Shown piece by piece: positions 1-6,304 of a stretch of DNA of 12,179 bases (the first letter of the stretch is position 1; every line of letters begins with the position of its first letter). The position numbers were made by a program, and so were the translations under genes. Source of the DNA: Nostocaceae cyanobacterium CSSed10_463m (GTDB lineage Bacteria > Cyanobacteriota > Cyanobacteriia > Cyanobacteriales > Nostocaceae); contig PWQB01000516.1 in NCBI GenBank assembly GCA_003556955.1, positions 1-12,179 of the forward strand, in the 5' to 3' direction. Below the pieces are notes generated by a model. The model saw only the letters and a program-made list of their open reading frames with translations, searched no databases and was not told the DNA's origin.

Positions 1-26
1 AGGCATAAAAGTTATTTGTGAGGATA

Positions 27-43
27 GGGAACAGGGAACAGGG
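27..43. repeat. GGGAACA short tandem heptamer repeat
   Basis: Two full copies of the 7-mer GGGAACA plus a trailing GGG lie at the left edge of the window. Short tandem heptamers of this kind are a known feature of intergenic DNA in heterocystous cyanobacteria. The remainder of 1-155, downstream of the kinase stop codon, contains a GC-rich palindromic patch around 97-119 (GCGCTTCGCG core) that resembles the small palindromes at 5900-6075. No gene is visible in 1-155. Confidence 0.75.
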
Positions 44-155
44 TTTGGAAGATTTATCTTGGTGAAAATATCTGACTATGCACACAACAGATTGCAGTGC
101 GCTTCGCGTTAGCGGTACGTTAATGGGGATAATTTAGTTCTGGGGATTCCTGAAT

Positions 156-1724
156 TTAGCTGGAAGTTTTGAACGATAAATCTGTACCAACTGTTTCTAA
201 CTTGGCCAAAATTTTGGGCTTAATTTTTTCATACTCGTTTTTAAGTAAATTTTTACTCAGATGAGCAGGAGCAGATGAAACAAAAGTTCTGCTCATTGCT
301 ACCCACTGTTGCAATTTTTGGGGTTGGGCTGGGTCAATCTTGGATACTAAGACATGAGAACAGCGATTTGGTGCTTCCCGTGCAAATAATAACAGCCGAT
401 AAGAACCTGTCTGTGCCAGTAAGCCGGCCATTTCTTGACCCAGACTAGTTTTCATATCCAAATAATAAGGTAAACATTTAGCACCATATTGGCGATTGTA
501 AATCACCGTAATCCAGAGTAACATCGGGTGGGGAGCAGTAATAAACAAAAATTGATTATAAATATTACAGATTAGGCGTTTAATAATTTCTTGCTGCGGT
601 AGCATCAGCCATAGGGCTGGTAGCATCTCCCCATTAGTCTGACGGATGGGGTTTGGGAAAACAATATCGGCAATTGGTTTATTGCTAGGCCAAGAAACAT
701 CACGAACTATATCAAATTCGTCATTTGCGGTTGATAAAGGTTGTGGCGAATTAAATTTTGGTTTTGCCTCTGATTCATCCCTAATTAGCAGGGTTTGAGT
801 CACTGCATTAGGATCAGGTGGATCTGTTTGCTGGCGAATTTCCTCTTCTAGAGAGTCTATAACCTGGAGAATCTCACTGATGCTTTGAGGGCGATCGCTT
901 GGTGATTTAGCCAAACAACTCATCACTAAATCTTGGGCTGATTGGGGGATTTCTAAAGTGGGTGCTACTTCAGCAAAGGAATGTGGTTCTTTAGTCTGAT
1001 GTGTTTTATACCAAGCCCCAAAGGAGTGAGTTGGTGCGACTAATGGCATTTTGCACGTCAGCATCTCAAACATCATCACGCCTAAACTATATATATCAGC
1101 GCGATTGTCTAATTTTTTCCCCTCCATTTGCTCCGGAGAAGAATAAGCCATTGTGCCTAAATAGTATTTTGTCTGGTCGCCGTTTGTCTCTAGTAACTTA
1201 GCTATGCCAAAATCTAGAACCTTGACCAATTCTCCAAAACTAGGGTCTTGAACTACCAGCATATTGCTGGGTTTGATATCACGATGAATAATCGGGTAGA
1301 CTGTGCCATCAACTAAGATGCCATCATGAGCGCACTTTAACCCTAAACTAATTTGACGCACCATACTTAAAAACCTGGAAAAAGTCAGCCTTTGTTGGCG
1401 AATTACCTGATTGAGGCTTTTTCCCTGTAAGTATTCCATGACATAGAACGGCGTACCATTTTCGTCCACACCGTAGTCCATGACTCGGACAATGTGGATG
1501 CTTTTTTGCCCTAGCAAGGCACAAGTTTTAGCTTCTCGTTCAAAGCGGTCTTGTAACCGCATTTTTTGATTTTGTATGGACAAGGCCAGAAACTTGACAG
1601 CTACGGGTACGCCTCCCAACACAATATCCTTAGCACGATAAACTTTACCCATAGCTCCAGTACCAATTAACTCTTGAAGCTGGTAGCGTTTGCCTACTAA
1701 ACGTCCAATGTTGGGGTCTGACAT
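156..1724 (-). CDS. Serine/threonine protein kinase with a C-terminal domain of unknown function
   Basis: A 522-residue Hanks-type (eukaryotic-like) protein kinase that should phosphorylate Ser/Thr residues of partner proteins in the cytoplasm. Seen in the sequence, numbering from the ATG: glycine-rich loop GTGAMG 21-26, the VAVK lysine K44, catalytic loop HRDIKPSN 147-154 with D149, the DFG triplet 171-173, and SPE in place of APE at 196-198. All catalytic residues are present, so it should be active. The kinase domain covers about 14-290. A polar linker follows, and then a compact region (about 370-512, with FITAPHPMLLW and YNRQYGA) that I know only as a recurring cyanobacterial kinase tail without an assigned function. 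There is no transmembrane segment and no PASTA or WD40 repeat. An in-frame TTG eight codons upstream is possible. I prefer the ATG because its MSDPNIGRL start is typical of these kinases and a GGAG lies 11 bases upstream. The substrate is unknown. Confidence 0.93.
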   Translation of the reverse strand: MSDPNIGRLVGKRYQLQELIGTGAMGKVYRAKDIVLGGVPVAVKFLALSIQNQKMRLQDRFEREAKTCALLGQKSIHIVRVMDYGVDENGTPFYVMEYLQGKSLNQVIRQQRLTFSRFLSMVRQISLGLKCAHDGILVDGTVYPIIHRDIKPSNMLVVQDPSFGELVKVLDFGIAKLLETNGDQTKYYLGTMAYSSPEQMEGKKLDNRADIYSLGVMMFEMLTCKMPLVAPTHSFGAWYKTHQTKEPHSFAEVAPTLEIPQSAQDLVMSCLAKSPSDRPQSISEILQVIDSLEEEIRQQTDPPDPNAVTQTLLIRDESEAKPKFNSPQPLSTANDEFDIVRDVSWPSNKPIADIVFPNPIRQTNGEMLPALWLMLPQQEIIKRLICNIYNQFLFITAPHPMLLWITVIYNRQYGAKCLPYYLDMKTSLGQEMAGLLAQTGSYRLLLFAREAPNRCSHVLVSKIDPAQPQKLQQWVAMSRTFVSSAPAHLSKNLLKNEYEKIKPKILAKLETVGTDLSFKTSS

Positions 1725-1939
1725 AGAAATTTCGACTCCAAGATCCAATAAACGTAATTACTATTTATAGCGTAAATGGTATATTGCGCCTGATATTTGC
1801 TGATCTTCCACATCTAAGCATCAATATAATATTAGCTTGCCCAATTTTGGCTAACTAGATATCTCTGTTTGTGACATTGTACCAAGCAAGGTCAGTGATA
1901 TTTCTGGTTTTTTCGCCACAGATGAGGAAATTTATGAAT

Positions 1940-2386
1940 TTATATTGGCTGACGCTCTAAGCTAACTTCCATTGTATTGATTAAGGCATGACCAGCCATC
2001 ACGCCACTGCTGAGATAATATGTCTGTTCTGAGATGCGGTGAATAGTTTCAAAGCCACTACGACGTTGGCGATCGCCTATTACCCAATAACGCTGCACAA
2101 TAGTATCGACACCAATCCAACCCTCTCCTTCAATTTGGCCTAAAAGATTATGTTGCATTAAAAAACTATACTGACGCGCTCCCTTGTCCAACCTTCCCCT
2201 ATATTGCAAAGAGATTTCCGAGCGATCGCTACCTGGAAAGATCAGCTTTGTTGCCATAGTGAACCAGTTACCTCGATTCCAAGCCACCAAGGTCATACCT
2301 TTAACACTAATTGGCATACCATGACGCTCTAACCAATTGCCTTCCATGATCCAGCGTCCTGGTTCCAATAAAAAAGTATGAGCCAC
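1940..2386 (-). CDS. Conserved cyanobacterial protein of unknown function
   Basis: A 148-residue protein that I cannot assign to a function. It is rich in Trp, Gly and alternating hydrophobic residues (for example WIMEGNWLERHG, RYWVIGD, YYLSSGVMAGH). This suggests a small all-beta, lipocalin- or barrel-like fold; that is inference only. It has no signal peptide, membrane segment, metal-binding cluster or recognisable catalytic motif, so a soluble cytoplasmic protein is likely. The start is GTG, supported by an AAGG ribosome-binding site seven bases upstream. An internal ATG at residue 14 is the alternative. It lies between anmK and the Ser/Thr kinase on the same strand, separated by about 115 bp and 215 bp, so co-transcription is possible but not indicated. 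Confidence 0.8.
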   Translation of the reverse strand: MAHTFLLEPGRWIMEGNWLERHGMPISVKGMTLVAWNRGNWFTMATKLIFPGSDRSEISLQYRGRLDKGARQYSFLMQHNLLGQIEGEGWIGVDTIVQRYWVIGDRQRRSGFETIHRISEQTYYLSSGVMAGHALINTMEVSLERQPI

Positions 2387-2393
2387 CTTACCA

Positions 2394-2397
2394 CCTT
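2394..2397 (-). promoter_or_regulatory. Ribosome-binding site supporting a GTG start
   Basis: AAGG on the minus strand sits seven bases before the GTG at 2386. It supports that GTG over the internal ATG at 2347 as the start of the small unknown protein. Confidence 0.5.
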
Positions 2398-2501
2398 GCC
2401 ACTTTGTATATTACTTATCTTTATCCAATATCTTTAGTACAGCATGACGTAAATATAAATACCATTATCATACTGTTGTGCTGTTAATTAACTGCTTTTG
2501 A

Positions 2502-3704
2502 TCAGGCTACTTTAACATGAATTTCTCCCAAAAGTACTTCATTCGGTGCGCCAGTAGCAGCTGGTAAGTTACCAGGAAGCCCCAGATATCGCCAGTAAGC
2601 TAAAACTGCAAAAGCGATCGCTTCTTTAAAATCCGCATTCAAGCCGACTTCATCAGTCGTCAAAACTGGCACTGAAGGCAGCAATAACTGTAACCTTTGT
2701 TTTAAATACAGATTACGACTACCGCCACCGCATAATAAAACCTGCTGAGGCATTTGGGGTAAAAAAGTTTGATAACTGTGAGCAATTGTAGCAACAGTCA
2801 GTTCTGTAAGTGTGGCCAAGAAGTCAGCCGGATTTAGTTGGTACGGTGCGGCATCTTTTAAACACTGATGTAGGTAAGCCACACCAAATAACTCACGTCC
2901 CGTAGATTTAGGTGGGGGTAGATGAAAGTAATCTTGCTGAAGCCATCGTTCTACTAATGCATCGCCAGGAATACCACTAGCTGCCCAATTGCCGTTTTCA
3001 TCATAAGTTTTAGCACCATCAGTAAAATGTTGTACTGCCAAATCCAATAAACTATTTCCCGGACCGGTATCCCAACCGCGAATTTTTGCCAGCCAGTCAC
3101 CACCACGAGGAGGAATGTAAGCAACATTGCCAATTCCACCCAGATTCTGAATGCAACGTCCCTTAGCTGAATCACTGAGCAAAAAAGCATCTACTCTCGG
3201 CACAAGAGGCGCACCATGACCACCGATATTGATATCCGCCGAACGAAAATTACTCACAGTAGTAATTCCCGTCAGATGGGCAATCAAAGCACCCCGACCT
3301 AATTGCAAGCTATAACCCAACCAGTTGGATTTTTGACTTTTGACTTTTGACTTTTGACTTTCCCCCTGGGGCGGTCGATGGTAAACAGTTTGACCGTGGG
3401 AACCAATCAAAGTTGCTGGCTGGTGGCCGATTTGGATATTTTGGGCAGCTTGGGCAAAAGCAAAAGCGATCGCATCATCTATTTCTGCTAATTCTGCCAT
3501 TGAGATCGGAACACCTGCCCCAACAGCTAAGATTTTTTCTCTTAATTCAGATGTATATGGATATGTTTTTCCGGCTAGCAACTCAATTTTTAAATCGAAA
3601 TCACTACCAGAAACCTCCACCAAAGCAGCATCTATACCATCTACAGAAGTGCCGCTAATTAAACCGATAACGCGAGTAGGTACAGGAATTTTGTGAGGAT
3701 GCAT
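2502..3704 (-). CDS. anmK: Anhydro-N-acetylmuramic acid kinase
   Basis: AnmK opens the 1,6-anhydro ring of anhydro-MurNAc and phosphorylates it with ATP, giving MurNAc-6-phosphate for peptidoglycan recycling in the cytoplasm. Family motifs, numbered from the [15 protein letters not shown] at 14-25, GSHGQT 101-106, [12 protein letters not shown] with probable catalytic D172, NLGGIGN, WDTGPGN 211-217, and GGGSRN 326-331 in the second ATPase lobe. At 400 residues it is slightly longer than the usual size of about 370. Part of the excess is a low-complexity Lys/Ser/Gln stretch at about 116-126, encoded by a TTTTGAC heptamer array (3331-3358) inside the gene. The array lies between [12 protein letters not shown] and the SLQLG strand, probably a surface loop, and the frame stays open. 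A TTG nine codons upstream is possible. Neither start has a convincing ribosome-binding site, so I chose the ATG, which starts close to the first motif. The gene is divergent from selO. Confidence 0.95.
   Translation of the reverse strand: MHPHKIPVPTRVIGLISGTSVDGIDAALVEVSGSDFDLKIELLAGKTYPYTSELREKILAVGAGVPISMAELAEIDDAIAFAFAQAAQNIQIGHQPATLIGSHGQTVYHRPPQGESQKSKVKSQKSNWLGYSLQLGRGALIAHLTGITTVSNFRSADINIGGHGAPLVPRVDAFLLSDSAKGRCIQNLGGIGNVAYIPPRGGDWLAKIRGWDTGPGNSLLDLAVQHFTDGAKTYDENGNWAASGIPGDALVERWLQQDYFHLPPPKSTGRELFGVAYLHQCLKDAAPYQLNPADFLATLTELTVATIAHSYQTFLPQMPQQVLLCGGGSRNLYLKQRLQLLLPSVPVLTTDEVGLNADFKEAIAFAVLAYWRYLGLPGNLPAATGAPNEVLLGEIHVKVA
3331..3374. repeat. Heptamer array plus CCCC/GGGG palindrome inside anmK
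   Basis: Four perfect tandem copies of TTTTGAC (3331-3358), a TTT remnant, then CCCCCTGGGGCGG (3362-3374), whose CCCC/GGGG arms can pair. The same order and orientation recur between genes at 5562-5585 and 12131-12173. Read on the minus strand, the array encodes a repeating Val-Lys-Ser-Gln-Lys-Ser-Lys pattern in AnmK. It is a member of the cyanobacterial short-tandem-repeat class located in coding sequence. Confidence 0.85.
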
Positions 3705-3905
3705 TAGCAGAGATTCTTTTGTAGATTGCAAAGGTGTATTTAATTTATGCTACATTTTTTAACCCACTGTATAAAAAAAATATGATAATCTTCAAAAAAA
3801 ACATTCATAAAATGAAGATTTCGCAGTGAGTAACAATTATCATTGTTGATCACTGTCTGCTGTGGGCGATAGGATAAAAGGTAGAATCAATTAGTTTTGC
3901 TTGTA
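3705..3905. other. Divergent intergenic region between anmK and selO
   Basis: About 200 bp that must hold the start signals of both divergent genes. It is very A/T-rich, with two A-runs near 3773 and 3795. Two nested inverted repeats are visible: CACTG 3765-3769 with CAGTG 3824-3828, and CTTCA 3790-3794 with TGAAG 3813-3817. They could be an operator or a weak hairpin. I cannot pick a promoter with confidence, and I recognise no known regulator site. Confidence 0.4.
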
Positions 3906-5363
3906 ATGAATCTGGCTGAAACTCCCAACCACGAAAATTATCACAATCCTTTTCTCACCCTCAACTACGAACCAGCATTAGAATCTTTGGGTGATGATTA
4001 CTACGACGAAGTAACAGCAGCAGATTTTCCCCAACATATTTTACGCTGGCGCAATGATGCAGTGCTACCTTTTTTGGGATTAGACCCCCAAGCAGTTACA
4101 GATGAAGATTTTATCAACGCTTTTGGTAAATTTCAGGGACGCAAACCATTATTAGCACTGCGTTACCACGGTTATCAGTTTGGTACATATAATCCTAACT
4201 TGGGTGATGGTAGAGGCTTTCTCTACGGACAAGTGCGGGCTACTAATAGTGAATTATACGACTTTGGCACAAAAGGTACTGGGAGAACACCCTACTCTCG
4301 TGGTGGTGATGGAATGCTCACACTTAAAGGTGGAGTGCGAGAAGTTTTAGCAGCAGAAGCATTACATCAATTAGGGGTACGCACCTCTCGCTGTTTGACA
4401 ATGATTGAAACTGGTTTATCTTTGTGGCGGGGTGATGAACCTTCACCAACTCGCTCATCTGTGATGGTCAGGGTTAACAGTTCTCATATACGTTTTGGCA
4501 CTTTTGAACGCTTGCATTATTTGCAGCGACCAGATTTAACTCAGAAACTCTTAGACCATGTAATACAGTACTATTATCCTCATTTAATTGAGGAAAAAAA
4601 TCAATATGTTTTATTTTATGCAGAATTAGTCAAACGAGTAGCAAAACTAGCAGCGCAGTGGATGGCGGCTGGATTTTGTCATGCCGTCCTCAATACTGAC
4701 AATATGTCAATTACAGGGGAAAGTTTTGACTATGGCCCCTATGCATTTATTCCCACTTATGACCCCTACTTTACTGCTGCTTATTTTGATTACTATAAAC
4801 GCTATTGTTATAGCCATCAACCAAGCATTTGTCAGTTGAATTTAGAAATGCTCCAGGAACCATTAAAGGCAATTATTGATCAAGCCGAAATGAATTCCCA
4901 ATTAGCCAAATTTATTCAGTATTACCAAGCTGAATACCGTTTGTTAATGTTGAAAAAGTTGGGTTTTGAAGATTTACAATTATCTGAAGCAAATGAGTTG
5001 TTAAATTTAACTATTCAGTTCCTCCAAGATAGCCAAGTTGGATATCATCACTTTTTCTATGAAATGGCGCGTACATTTACGAATGAATGGCGTGATTACC
5101 CAGAAATGGTGATGAAAGGTTCAGATATTGTACCTACATCAGAAACATCCAAGATTTTTGAAAATTGGCAGTTACTATATCATAAAATTCTCAATTCTCT
5201 TGCTCCTGAGCATCAGGATTTAATTGCCAAAACTCTAGTTAATAATAATCCCCAAACAACATTATTAAGACCGATTATTGAATCAATTTGGGAACCTATC
5301 GCCCAAGAAGATAATTGGCAACCATTTAATGATTTAGTCAAGAAAATTCAATCCAAGAGTTAG
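3906..5363 (+). CDS. selO: Protein adenylyltransferase SelO (YdiU/UPF0061 family)
   Basis: SelO is a pseudokinase-fold enzyme that transfers AMP from ATP to Ser/Thr/Tyr of target proteins (AMPylation), linked in E. coli to the response to oxidative stress. This 485-residue copy, numbered from the ATG, has GDGRG 100-104, [14 protein letters not shown] from K123, [20 protein letters not shown] with N263, D265 and N266, and DYGPYAF with D275 standing in for DFG. The active site is therefore complete. It ends in LVKKIQSKS without the C-terminal extension that carries a cysteine, or in some organisms selenocysteine, near the end of other SelO proteins. There is no cysteine in the last third. The position equivalent to E. 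coli Cys272 reads Ala (about 291), by an alignment I made from memory. The ORF stays open upstream to a TTG at 3897; I prefer the ATG, although neither start has a good Shine-Dalgarno site. Confidence 0.94.
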   Translation: MNLAETPNHENYHNPFLTLNYEPALESLGDDYYDEVTAADFPQHILRWRNDAVLPFLGLDPQAVTDEDFINAFGKFQGRKPLLALRYHGYQFGTYNPNLGDGRGFLYGQVRATNSELYDFGTKGTGRTPYSRGGDGMLTLKGGVREVLAAEALHQLGVRTSRCLTMIETGLSLWRGDEPSPTRSSVMVRVNSSHIRFGTFERLHYLQRPDLTQKLLDHVIQYYYPHLIEEKNQYVLFYAELVKRVAKLAAQWMAAGFCHAVLNTDNMSITGESFDYGPYAFIPTYDPYFTAAYFDYYKRYCYSHQPSICQLNLEMLQEPLKAIIDQAEMNSQLAKFIQYYQAEYRLLMLKKLGFEDLQLSEANELLNLTIQFLQDSQVGYHHFFYEMARTFTNEWRDYPEMVMKGSDIVPTSETSKIFENWQLLYHKILNSLAPEHQDLIAKTLVNNNPQTTLLRPIIESIWEPIAQEDNWQPFNDLVKKIQSKS

Positions 5364-5376
5364 AAATATAATTAAT

Positions 5377-5460
5377 CTCCTAACTAACACATTTTATAAC
5401 CCTTATAGAACAAGGCTTTTAGCCAAACAAGAAAAATGTGTTTGTTTCATTCGTTAGGAG
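5377..5460. repeat. Two-part inverted repeat (long hairpin) after selO
   Basis: CTCCTAAC (5377-5384) pairs perfectly with GTTAGGAG (5453-5460). AACACATTTT (5386-5395) pairs perfectly with AAAATGTGTT (5433-5442). A small GGC-TTTTA-GCC hairpin (5414-5424) lies in the loop. The structure starts 13 bp after the selO stop codon. It could end transcription, stabilise the mRNA 3' end, or be a small non-autonomous mobile element. There is no clean U-tract, so I do not call it an intrinsic terminator. Confidence 0.7.
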
Positions 5461-5532
5461 GTAATTTATAGCAACCGCCAAGCAGGTTAGGACATTGTTG
5501 ATTGCTGAAAGCCTTGAAGCAAATTGGTTTTT

Positions 5533-5548
5533 ACTCAGCACTCAGCAC
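5533..5548. repeat. CTCAGCA heptamer repeat
   Basis: Reads A-CTCAGCA-CTCAGCA-C, a tandem heptamer. Part of the same motif appears in the opposite orientation at 11986-11997, right after the cyclase gene. Confidence 0.7.
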
Positions 5549-5561
5549 TTTGCTATAACAC

Positions 5562-5585
5562 TTTTGACTTCCCCTCCTGGGGCGC
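5562..5585. repeat. TTTTGAC-CCCCTCCTGGGGCGC composite repeat
   Basis: A single TTTTGAC unit plus TT, followed directly by CCCCTCCTGGGGCGC. It has the same composition as the array inside anmK and the one at the right end of the window, but is reduced to one heptamer unit. Confidence 0.75.
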
Positions 5586-5646
5586 TGATATCTTGCACCA
5601 TTTGAAATCAGCTACAAAACCCTCGCCCAAATAAATTTCCACGCTC

Positions 5647-5745
5647 ATAGCTAAAGTCCATTAAAATGGACTGAAATCTTTTCCCAGTCGTCTTTAGACG
5701 ACTTTTGCTATCAGACGGGGGTTTGAACCTCCGGCGGGGGTTATT
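5647..5745. repeat. Palindromic repeat element with imperfect inverted ends
   Basis: ATAGCTAAAGTC (5647-5658) and GACTTTTGCTAT (5700-5711) are inverted with 11 of 12 bases matching. Between and overlapping them are two hairpins: AGTCCAT/ATGGACT (5655-5661, 5666-5672) and the perfect AGTCGTCT-TT-AGACGACT (5686-5703). After it comes CAGACG, then a G/C-rich palindromic tail with GGTTTGAACC and CCTCCGGCGGGGG. It encodes nothing. It resembles REP/MITE-like interspersed elements of Nostocales; no transposase is nearby. Confidence 0.7.
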
Positions 5746-5891
5746 GCTCTTTCATCCAGCTTAAAAGCGCCAATTAGCCTGATAATAACATTATTTTTGC
5801 TAAATTGTAATGTTAGCAATTAACATAATTGATAATTTATAAACATAATAATTCTGATACCCATTTAATATGAAGTCGCATAGAATAAATT

Positions 5892-6083
5892 GTCATTGCG
5901 TATCGCTAAGGCGAAAGCTCCGCTTTAAGCGTAGCTATGCCCGCTAGGGCTTTACGCGTAGCGTCTCGCAGAGAGGAGGAACGACTCAGCAATCCCACAA
6001 TCTTCAATAATAACGAGTCGATAGGATTGCCACGCTCCACTATGGCTAACGCCACGCTACGCGAACGTTACGCTCGCAATGAC
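5892..6083. repeat. MITE-like imperfect palindrome with GTCATTGCG ends
   Basis: The ends GTCATTGCG (5892-5900) and CGCAATGAC (6075-6083) are perfect 9-bp inverted repeats. Inside, GCAATCC (5989-5995) pairs with GGATTGC (6024-6030), and the left and right arms carry many small GC-rich palindromes (GCGTAGC, TACGCGTA and relatives). The element of about 192 bp has no convincing gene; a 65-codon open frame across it is a by-product of the repeat. I saw no obvious target-site duplication. It looks like a non-autonomous element. From 6084 to 6291 I see only AT-rich sequence that presumably contains the promoter of the downstream kinase gene. Confidence 0.7.
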
Positions 6084-6291
6084 CAGCGAGACAAGCAAAA
6101 AAATATATGGAGTTTCATATTAAAACGGTATTAGCTAAAAAAGCTTTAAAACCTTGGTAAAAATTAATTATCTGGGGAAATAAAATAATTAATAGCTTAA
6201 GATATGAGTTGATCTGTGAAAAAAAATTTTATGGTTTCGTTAGCATTCAGATTTTAATAAAATTCAAGTCAAAATTTGTGGCACAAGCTCT

Positions 6292-6296
6292 GGAGG
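6292..6296 (+). promoter_or_regulatory. Strong Shine-Dalgarno GGAGG fixing a GTG start
   Basis: GGAGG lies eight bases before the GTG at 6305, the ideal spacing. The TTG at 6209, where the open frame could begin, has no comparable site. This places the start of the hybrid kinase at 6305. Confidence 0.8.
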
Positions 6297-6304
6297 AAAA
6301 ACAC

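Noticed and set aside
1725..1748. TTG at 1748 as the start of the Ser/Thr kinase
   Set aside because: The ATG at 1724 begins a typical kinase N-terminus and has an upstream GGAG; the extra eight residues add nothing recognisable.
3331..3374. CRISPR-like array
   Set aside because: The units are 7 bp, contiguous and without spacers, and there are no cas genes nearby.
3347..3658. A 103-codon plus-strand open frame opposite anmK
   Set aside because: It is antisense to conserved AnmK motifs and begins inside the heptamer repeat.
5937..6134. A 65-codon open frame on the plus strand
   Set aside because: It lies across the palindromic repeat at 5892-6083, its product is Arg/Ala-rich translation of the repeat, and it has no family resemblance.
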